This document shows positions 57,441-64,000 of a stretch of DNA of 64,000 bases, in pieces. A program made the position numbers and the translations under genes. Source of the stretch: Cryptomeria japonica. Taxonomy: Eukaryota; Streptophyta; Pinopsida; Cupressales; Cupressaceae. Under the pieces are notes generated by a model, which was not told the origin of the DNA, did not search any database, and worked only from the letters and a program-made list of their open reading frames with translations. The stretch spans positions 908,615,009 to 908,679,008 of the forward strand of contig NC_081414.1 of NCBI RefSeq assembly GCF_030272615.1, read 5' to 3'. Positions within the stretch are counted from its first letter, which is position 1; each line of letters starts with the position of its first letter.

Positions 57441-59825
57441 TGTGTTTGATATTGTGCTAGGATTTGATTATCCAAAAGAGTGTTTTGAGTAAGTGATCAA
57501 TAGTCAATTTCAAGGCAATAGAGTGATATGACACTAAAAGAGAATTCAAGTGTTTAAAGGTTTGCAAGTTTTTCGATCTTTGGTGTAGGAGTGCAATGGT
57601 GATGATTTGATAAGAACCAAGTCCAGTAGGAACGATCTATCCTACGATGTGGGACAAGGTTATCCTGACCAAACATTTCAGTTTCGTGATAAAGGATGAT
57701 TGATCCTGATGAGAAACTATGTTTGAGTGATCAGTTTATCAAATAGGGTGATAATGCACTTTGAGATGTTTAGATTTTGAACTTGTTGGGGGTAAGCACT
57801 TTGAAAATCTTGAGGTGTATATTTTCTAAAGTCTGATTTTGACGAATGATACTTGACCAAGCAAACAAGAAGACAATCTAAGCATGGATTGATAGATAAT
57901 AGGTGTTTATGCTTACTGCAAATTGGTTAGGCAGAGATGATAAATCTGAAACAGGCATGTAAGACACAGTTCTAGACTGACAGATGCAGAGTTTTGTACG
58001 ACATAAGATGCAGCTTAGGACAACACAAGATACAAAGTCATACGACAGAACATAGTTTTCCATGTAAAAAGCAGGGGCTTGTACACAACACTTTTATGAA
58101 CCATACGACAAAACAACTGACTCGTACGACATAGGATAGCAGATAGTATGACAAATGATTTTATGCAAGTTAACCTGTCTGACAGAGATTATGACTCATA
58201 CGACAGGTATTTGAACAATGATAAAAATTGTTTGTTTGTTTGAGTTTCGATCACTGAATTTTGATGTTTTACTTTGGTTTTCCAGTTTTAATTGTCTAAT
58301 TTTTCAATTTAGGAATGAATACACAACAAACACATGATGTGATACATGACTCTCAATCAAGCTAAAGCCTAAGGAAGTTGGCTGAGAATGAAAACCTTTG
58401 CTTGCTGACTTAGGTACACACCCAATAGCTAATCAGAATACGGCCACTAAGTCTCACGCAATGGATTCTCAACACCATATTATCTGACTCCAAACGCTAA
58501 TGGGGGCACGATATGGCAAGTGTCTTGGGAGAGTTAATATCTTTCTTGCACAAAGATTATCACCCTTTCAGAGGTGAATCAGGTAGCTTCTATTTTAACC
58601 GGCACTAGTAAGGGATCCATTCGGCACATCGGGGTATAAACTCAATTAAGAGGTCTCCTAGCCTTGAAAACCAAGGTTTGATATACCCGAAGGTACGGAG
58701 GAGAGCTATTCCTGAGCACTGTCGTTTCTTTGATTTTTATCAAAAACACATTTATTTTATAGTGGGTTGGATTACTTGGCATTAGCCATTCCCACTTAGG
58801 TCGTTCCCCTCTCACCGACCTTAAGGGCTAAGAGTTAATAACTCCTCGGGAGGGCAGGCCTGCTAAAGAGATGCACTAATGAAAGCAAAAAAATGAGTCT
58901 AGCTTTCTAATCACCTAAGAAAGGTGAGAGTATACTCGCCTATCATCACAAGCACATAAGACATGATAGTTCATTTCTTTAAGCCCAAATTGAAGTGTGC
59001 CTAAAAATCTTAAAGAATACACAAAGTTTTTGTTGAATCCTTAGGCAACTTGCAAAATAGATCCATTAGTAGTCATGATTGTGTTTTGAATTTGTCTTTG
59101 ACAAGTGTCCTACAGAAAAGAGTTAGGCTGCAAACATCTCATAGACATAACACGATTAGCATTAGTGATCTGAACTATGAAATTTTTAGAAAAAAACTAT
59201 ATGAAATTTTAGCCTAACTTCAAATAGGCTTAGCTTTTTGCTCGAGACTTGAAATTACAAATCGTTTAACTCGTTAGAAAGGTCTCCAAGAGTTCTAGAT
59301 GAGACTTTGAAAGATTTGTGAACACTTTCAAGGGCTAAAAATGACCAGAAGGCCTTCAAAAATGCAAATTACCAATGCATAGACAATCTTGAAAATTCTA
59401 ATTTGTAGTTTATGGAAAAACACAGAGATGCAGAAACTCATATGACATGCTTTTCCAGTTAGTACGACAAAACTTTATATTTCGCATAGGGACCAAAGTT
59501 GACTCGTACGACATAAGATTTAATAGCCAGAAATTCATACGAAACAAAATTAGCTCTAGTACGACAGTGAAAATCAACTCGTACGACACAGGAATGAGCT
59601 AGAACGAATAAAGAATTTCAATGTAAAAGATCGTACGAGTCAGAATTATACCTAGTACGAGTAAAGAATTTGCAGTATAAAAGATCGTATGATTCATAAT
59701 TACACCTAGTATGAGTCAGGATTAGGTGTCGTCCGAGACTGAAAGGAAGTTCGTACGAATTTCTGAACTAGAGTCGGGCAGAGATGAAGTTTCCTGAAGA
59801 TTAAGAGACCGAAAATGATGATTTC
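57441..59825. other. Leader of H with CGTACGAC repeats
   Basis: 2.4 kb without genes. Short units such as tcgtacgaca, catacgacaa and gtacgagtca recur at 57955-58210 and 59435-59765. The central block at 58750-58870 (cattcccacttaggtcgttc, then gggagggcaggcctgctaaa) is homologous to F at 55170-55240. Confidence 0.75.
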
Positions 59826-59844
59826 GGCCCCACGGTGGGTGCCA
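59826..59844 (-). other. Primer-binding site of H (Tat type)
   Basis: TGGCACCCACCGTGGGGCC on the minus strand, three bases inside the LTR. It is close to the TGGCGCCCACCGTGGGGC site known from Tat-lineage Gypsy elements, with one CpG lost. Confidence 0.8.
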
Positions 59845-60178
59845 AAATGTCATGCTCTATGAAGTGTACCTGTACCTACAACCACAATATACTCAATAAA
59901 TCATTATAAGCAATCATTAGTAAATTGAATCAATGAAATGAAAAACCATAGCTAATCGACTTATTGCCTCCTAGTAAATGCGAGTATGAAAAATGCTCTC
60001 AGATCTGATTATGCATATTCCAGTGAGTTGACTACACTTAGATGGAGGATTTGAATGATGCCAATGCATGATTAAGCTACATGAGTGATTGATCTAGCAT
60101 GATCAAGCTAAGATTTAAGCTAAAATGAGCATGATAACATTGCTAAAGATGATAAGCTATAAGCTAGATGCCTATAGT

Positions 60179-61335
60179 TGATGAATACTAAGAGTGGGGG
60201 TGAATTAGTATGCCAAAAATCTTTGCACTAAAACACTTACACAGTCTAAAGATAAACTGGTAAAGCAGTCTGATAGTCAAACCGGTTATCACACATAAAA
60301 ACCAAAATGTGAATAAAACATTCACCCACAAAAGCAATACAACCATAACACAAGATATTTGACGTGGAAACCCAACTGGGAAAAACCATGGTGAGATGGA
60401 ACTCACAAGTCACCATCTGCATAATAGAAACCAGACCGGTTAAGGTCTTACAATGTTCTTCACCAAAACAGATCTTGTTAGGAATCTCAATCGCTGTTAA
60501 GAGATAAGTCCGATTAAAGACTACCTTGTTAGAGGATTTTAGATTCACATGTGTGAACCACCTTGTTAGAGGATTTTACAAAGGCTTTGAGGCCTACCTA
60601 GTTAAGGGCTACAAACTTGTCAAAGATGTGAGTAATCAATAAGTGTTTGATCTATCTGCTAGCATAAATTGCTTGATTAGATCCAGTATTGCTCACAGCT
60701 AATGCATTCTAGCATTAATTCAGTCTCCTCTATCTCTCTCAGTTACAACTCGATCTTCTCTAATAAGATCGCTCTTCACTTCCACCTTAAACCCTAGCTC
60801 AACATAAACCCTATTCACAACTTCTTCAACAACTTAAAAAACCTAGACATGATGTCCTTTTAAAGGAATCTGATTTCATGTCGGTCCAATAGGATTACAT
60901 TACAATTTCCTAGGTTCAGTGAATCTAGACATACTCAGTAACATGACACAAGAATCATCGTCAATGTGTTGGCACCGTCAAACAATCGGTGGATTGGTAA
61001 CTCATCACAAAATGCCGGTTAGTAACTCATCACAGAGTGTTACCGGTTCATACAAAATGCCGGTTGCTGATTTGACAAAAATGAAGACTGGTAAGAATGT
61101 GTTGTGCCGCTTTGCTTCCTCATACCGCTTGTGATCTGCGAACCGCTTGGGATCAACATGCCGCTTCAGACTGGGAAACACATTCTGCAAAATCACCACT
61201 AGTCTAAAGACTAGAATACAACATACCAGTTGGAACAAATACTGGTTGAGCATGAGCTCATACATATAAAGGGGATCTCAATACAAGTGTGTGTCCATCA
61301 ATGACAATCACAACCTAACATCAAAAATGCCAACA
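60179..61335 (-). repeat. Solo LTR L2 (TSD ATAGT)
   Basis: 1,157 bp, plus TGATGAATACTAAGAG to AAAATGCCAACA. Perfect ATAGT duplications at 60174-60178 and 61336-61340; the empty site is visible in the left H LTR. It is the same family as L1, in opposite orientation. It contains two copies of accttgttagaggatttta (60522 and 60561). Confidence 0.93.
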
Positions 61336-61459
61336 ATAGTAACAATGCAAATGATGAATCAAAATGATATGAATTGGGACCCTTTGTGCTCCAAAATGAG
61401 GTCTTTTTATAGGATTTTCAAGGCTAAGGGTGATGTGGCAAGAATCAATGGTCAAGATT

Positions 61460-61652
61460 CACAAAGTCATTTCATTGTTTCAAAAGAGAGATTGTCCGAT
61501 CAAGTGCTTTTAGGTGGTACCCATTTAACATCCCCCAAGTAAAGAATTGATTCCAAATTAAAAGAGGCGAGATTTTTATCAGGGAACTCAATTTGCTAGT
61601 ATTTTAATACATCGAACCATTTGAAGTACGCAAATAACATCACCTGGTGCAT
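61460..61652. mobile_element. 193-bp insert with 8-bp duplication, origin unknown
   Basis: Present only in the right H LTR, flanked by tcaagatt at 61452-61459 and 61653-61660; the left LTR shows the empty site. It starts cacaaagtcatttcattg and ends cacctggtgcat. An 8-bp duplication suggests a hAT-type element, but no terminal inverted repeats are visible. A filler fragment, perhaps organellar, is the alternative. Confidence 0.6.
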
Positions 61653-62201
61653 TCAAGATTGATTTGAAGATATCAATGGGTAAATTGGAGGAGGATGGGA
61701 AAGGGGGTTGGATTAAAGGGGACATCTGTCATCTCTATGGTGACAAGTGTCAAGAGGCTTCTAGAAGAGTTTAGATGAAAGGGAACACTTAGTGACAATT
61801 GTCACAAGGTTCTAGAAGATGTTGGATGAAAGGGGACATGGTGATAGGTAGAATGGGTTAGGTTTAGGAATGGTTAGGTTTAGGAGTGGTACAAGTTAGG
61901 AGAATTTGAATTTAAAAATTCAAATAATAGGAAAAAGATAATTAATCTCATCAACTCATTGATTTGATTTGTTTTAATTAATTAAGGGATTAGAAGAAAT
62001 TATTTTGGTGAAGGGAATTAATTAATTAAAGGAAATGAAATGAAATGAACCTATTTAATAAATCCTTAGATTTATTAATAAGTAGATGAATGAGAGATTT
62101 AATCAAATTACTTAGTGAATTCAATTAAATTGGGAAGGAGAGATTAATTAAATAATTGCTTATTTAATTAATTATCTTCAGACCATTTTTAGGTGTATAC
62201 A

Positions 62202-62935
62202 GTTCCTTTCAGATATCTAAGAATCCTCTTGACAGCTACCAAGTGGGATTCTCTTGGACTTTTTTGAAAATGAGCTACTATGCCTACTGCATGAGCAATA
62301 TCTAGTCTATTGTGCACCACATAGTGCAACTTACCAATCATTGACCGGTACTCCTTTTCATTTACCAGCGTTGAATCATCTTCCTTAGTCAATTTACAGC
62401 TGGTCACCATCGGTGTACCAACCGGTTTTCTCTCCTCCATGCCAAAGGTCTTCAATACCTCTTTAACATACTTGGACTAGGTAATAAAGATACCCTTTTT
62501 CATTTGTTGAATCTGTAAACCAATGAATAAGTTTACCTCTCCAATCAGAGACATCTCAAACTGTTTCTTCATTTCATCTACAAAAGCATGACTCATTTTA
62601 TCATCTCCTCCAAAGATTATGTAATCTACAAATAGTTCACAGATCAGAATCTGATCACCTTCAGATTTTAGATAGATGTTGTTATCCTCACTTGTTCTTT
62701 GAAATCCAATCTTCACAAGATGAGAGTGTAACCTTTCATACCATGCCCTAGGTTCTTGTTTCAATCCATACAGGGCTTTGTATAATCTACACACTATGTT
62801 ACTATCTTCTGATAAGGAAAACCCTTTTGGTTGTTCAATATACACTTCCTCTTCTAGGATTCCATTAAAAAATGCAGACTTCACATCCATCTGATAAACC
62901 TTAAATCCTTTAAATGCTGCAAATGCAAGTAGCAT
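62202..62935 (-). pseudogene. Copia M reverse transcriptase
   Basis: From 62935: FKVYQMDVKSAFFNGILEEE, VYIEQPKGFSLSEDSNIVCR, LYGLKQEPRAWYERLHSHLV, then FVDY at 62621-62632 where FVDD is expected. It continues MKKQFEMSLIGEVNLFIGLQ, a stop at about 62477, MKTFGMEERKPVGTPMVTSC, EKEYRSMIGKLHYVVHNRLD and VAVKRILRYLKGT, ending at the H insertion. It continues in frame at 34713. Confidence 0.88.
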
Positions 62936-64000
62936 TCATACACCTTCTAGTCTAGCCACAGGAGCAAAGGTTTCTCCATATCTTCTCCCTCCTCCTAAGC
63001 ATATCCTTTTTATACAAGTCTTGCCTTGTTCCTAACAACTATGCCTTCTTCATTTAGCTTATTCATGAAGACCCATTTGGTGCCTATGACATTTTTGTGT
63101 TCTGGTCTAGGTACCAAAGACCATGTTGCATTCTTTTCTATCTAGTCTAGCTCTTCCATTGCTTTAATCCAATCTTCGTCTATAAGTGCTTCTCTGGAAG
63201 TCTTGGGTTCTAATTTAGAAATCATGCAAGAGTTTTATTTCACCTTTCTTCTTGTGAGTATCCCTGCATCTTTATCTCCTATGATTTTCTTCGGATCATG
63301 ATGTAGTTTCACATATCTAGGAATGACTCTAGCTTGATCTGCTAGATTTTCTTCTTCTCCTTCACTTACCTCTTCTTCTTCTCCTACTGTAGCTTCTACT
63401 AGTACAGGAACACTGAGATATTTACTTGTTTCTTTCTTAATCGGTTCCCAGAAGGCTATACCCGGTTCATCTTCCACTTCTTCTTTGCGGGTTTCCTTAG
63501 GTTCCTCAGGGGATTCATCAACCCTAACATTGATACTCTCAACAATTTTATGTGTTCTATTGTTGTAGCACTTGAGAGCTTTTCTCTTAGTGGAATATCT
63601 CAAAAATATTTCTTCATCACTTTTAGCATCAATTTTTTTCAAATGCTCACCTCTCTTGATGTAACACTTACTACCAAACACTTTAAAGTAACTCACAGTG
63701 GGGGTTTTAACTCTACCTTTCTTGATGAGTACCTAGTTCATAGTATAGATTACAGTGCTCTCCCCTTCTCTCCAAAAAGTTTGAGCAACCTTTCCTTGGA
63801 TCAACATTGTTCTAGCTACTTCAACTACATTCTTGTTATTCCTTTCTACTATGTCATTCTATTGTGGTGTCCTTGGGGTAGACAATTGCCTCTTGATACC
63901 TCTATCTTCACACTACTTGTTGAATTCATCAGAAATGAATTCACTTCCTTGATCAATTCTTAGGTATTTTATCTTTTGACCACTTTCCTTCTCTACTAAT
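62936..64000 (-). pseudogene. Copia M integrase and linker (runs off right edge)
   Basis: 63697-64000 holds the end of the integrase core (RNNKNVVEVARTMLIQGKVA, then a decayed FWREG region) with stops; PYELWFG is lost. 63235-63696 is the C-terminus and acidic linker: VSYFKVFGSKCYIKRGEHLK, DAKSDEEIFLRYSTKRKALK, HKIVESINVRVDE, then a Glu-rich stretch and RYVKLHHDPKKIIGDKDAG. 62936-63234 is the start of the RT ([20 protein letters not shown]) with several stops. The remainder of M lies outside. Confidence 0.82.

Larger units (their letters stand above)
34714..62201 (-). mobile_element. Tat-type Gypsy element H (TSD GTTCC), split by F
   Basis: Minus-strand Ty3/gypsy with perfect 5-bp duplications GTTCC at 34709-34713 and 62202-62206 and LTR ends TGTATACACC...GCATGACA. 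The LTRs are 34714-35724 and 59848-62201. The PBS TGGCACCCACCGTGGGGCC and PPT AAAGAGGGGCAAAA are of the Tat-lineage style. It encodes a short ORF1, protease, part of RNase H and integrase. A typical gag and the RT are absent, so it was mobilised in trans. F is inserted between ORF1 and protease. LTR divergence is about 3% by eye. Confidence 0.9.
59848..62201 (-). repeat. 5' LTR of H, carrying two insertions
   Basis: After subtracting L2 (1,157 + 5 bp) and the 193-bp insert with its 8-bp duplication, 991 bp remain. That equals the left LTR less a 20-bp deletion near 60070. It starts tgtcatgctctatg and ends ttaggtgtataca. Confidence 0.92.

Noticed and set aside
61460-61652. Calling the insert plastid or mitochondrial DNA
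   Set aside because: It has an organellar feel but I could not match it to a known gene without a search.
1-64000. Host genes, tRNA or rRNA genes, and env-like genes
   Set aside because: No tRNA or rRNA signature seen; every long frame falls in a retroelement, and no signal peptide plus transmembrane env-like frame was found.

Overview
The window is plant nuclear DNA made almost entirely of nested LTR retrotransposons. I found no host single-copy gene, rRNA, tRNA or CRISPR array. The TGGTATCAGAGC primer sites, long Copia LTRs, Tat-type Gypsy elements and very deep nesting suggest a large plant genome. A conifer or other gymnosperm is my best guess, but that is an inference and not proven here. 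Element boundaries come from TG...CA termini, 5-bp target-site duplications (TSDs), primer-binding sites (PBS), polypurine tracts (PPT) and host reading frames that resume on the far side of an insertion.

Layout, with letters used throughout. Copia A (minus, 1-3407, runs off the left edge) is inserted in Copia B (minus, 3408-4759 plus 11449-15024). B is also split by C (plus, 4760-11443, TSD AAATC), a non-autonomous element with Copia-like LTRs. B sits in the 5' LTR of Gypsy D (plus, to about 17765), and D sits in the 3' LTR of an older Gypsy remnant X (17766-19565). The 3' LTR of Copia K (minus) follows at 19566-20069 and 30106-30871. It is split by Gypsy-type LTR tandem J (20070-30105), which is split by Copia E (plus, 20743-28617). 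E carries solo LTR L1 (21204-22387, TSD GATTT) in its own 5' LTR. Copia M (minus) interrupts K at 32582. M is split by Gypsy H (minus, 34714-62201, TSD GTTCC). H is split by Gypsy F (minus, 40612-56949). H's right LTR also holds solo LTR L2 (60179-61335, TSD ATAGT) and a 193-bp insert with an 8-bp duplication. M resumes at 62202 and runs off the right edge.

Relative age fits the nesting. By eye the F LTRs differ by about 1%, the H LTRs by about 3% and the C LTRs by about 5%. E looks older still.

Two cargo systems stand out. (1) F carries, antisense to its gag-pol and next to its 3' LTR, a spliced gene for a plant mobile domain (PMD, aminotransferase-like) protein. It has a TATA box, a small first exon, a repeat-filled intron and a GC-richer second exon of 649 codons. 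The exon-2 frame has no frameshift, and its seven premature stops could all be C-to-T changes at CAG or CGA. (2) C has no protease, integrase, RT or RNase H. It encodes a coiled-coil gag with four CCHC knuckles, then a second gene of about 1,060 codons, of unknown function, with its own TATA-like promoter and leader.

The enzymes in the window are mostly dead. All three readable Copia RTs have lost the second Asp of the YVDD box, each by a different change. Gypsy F keeps YVDD.
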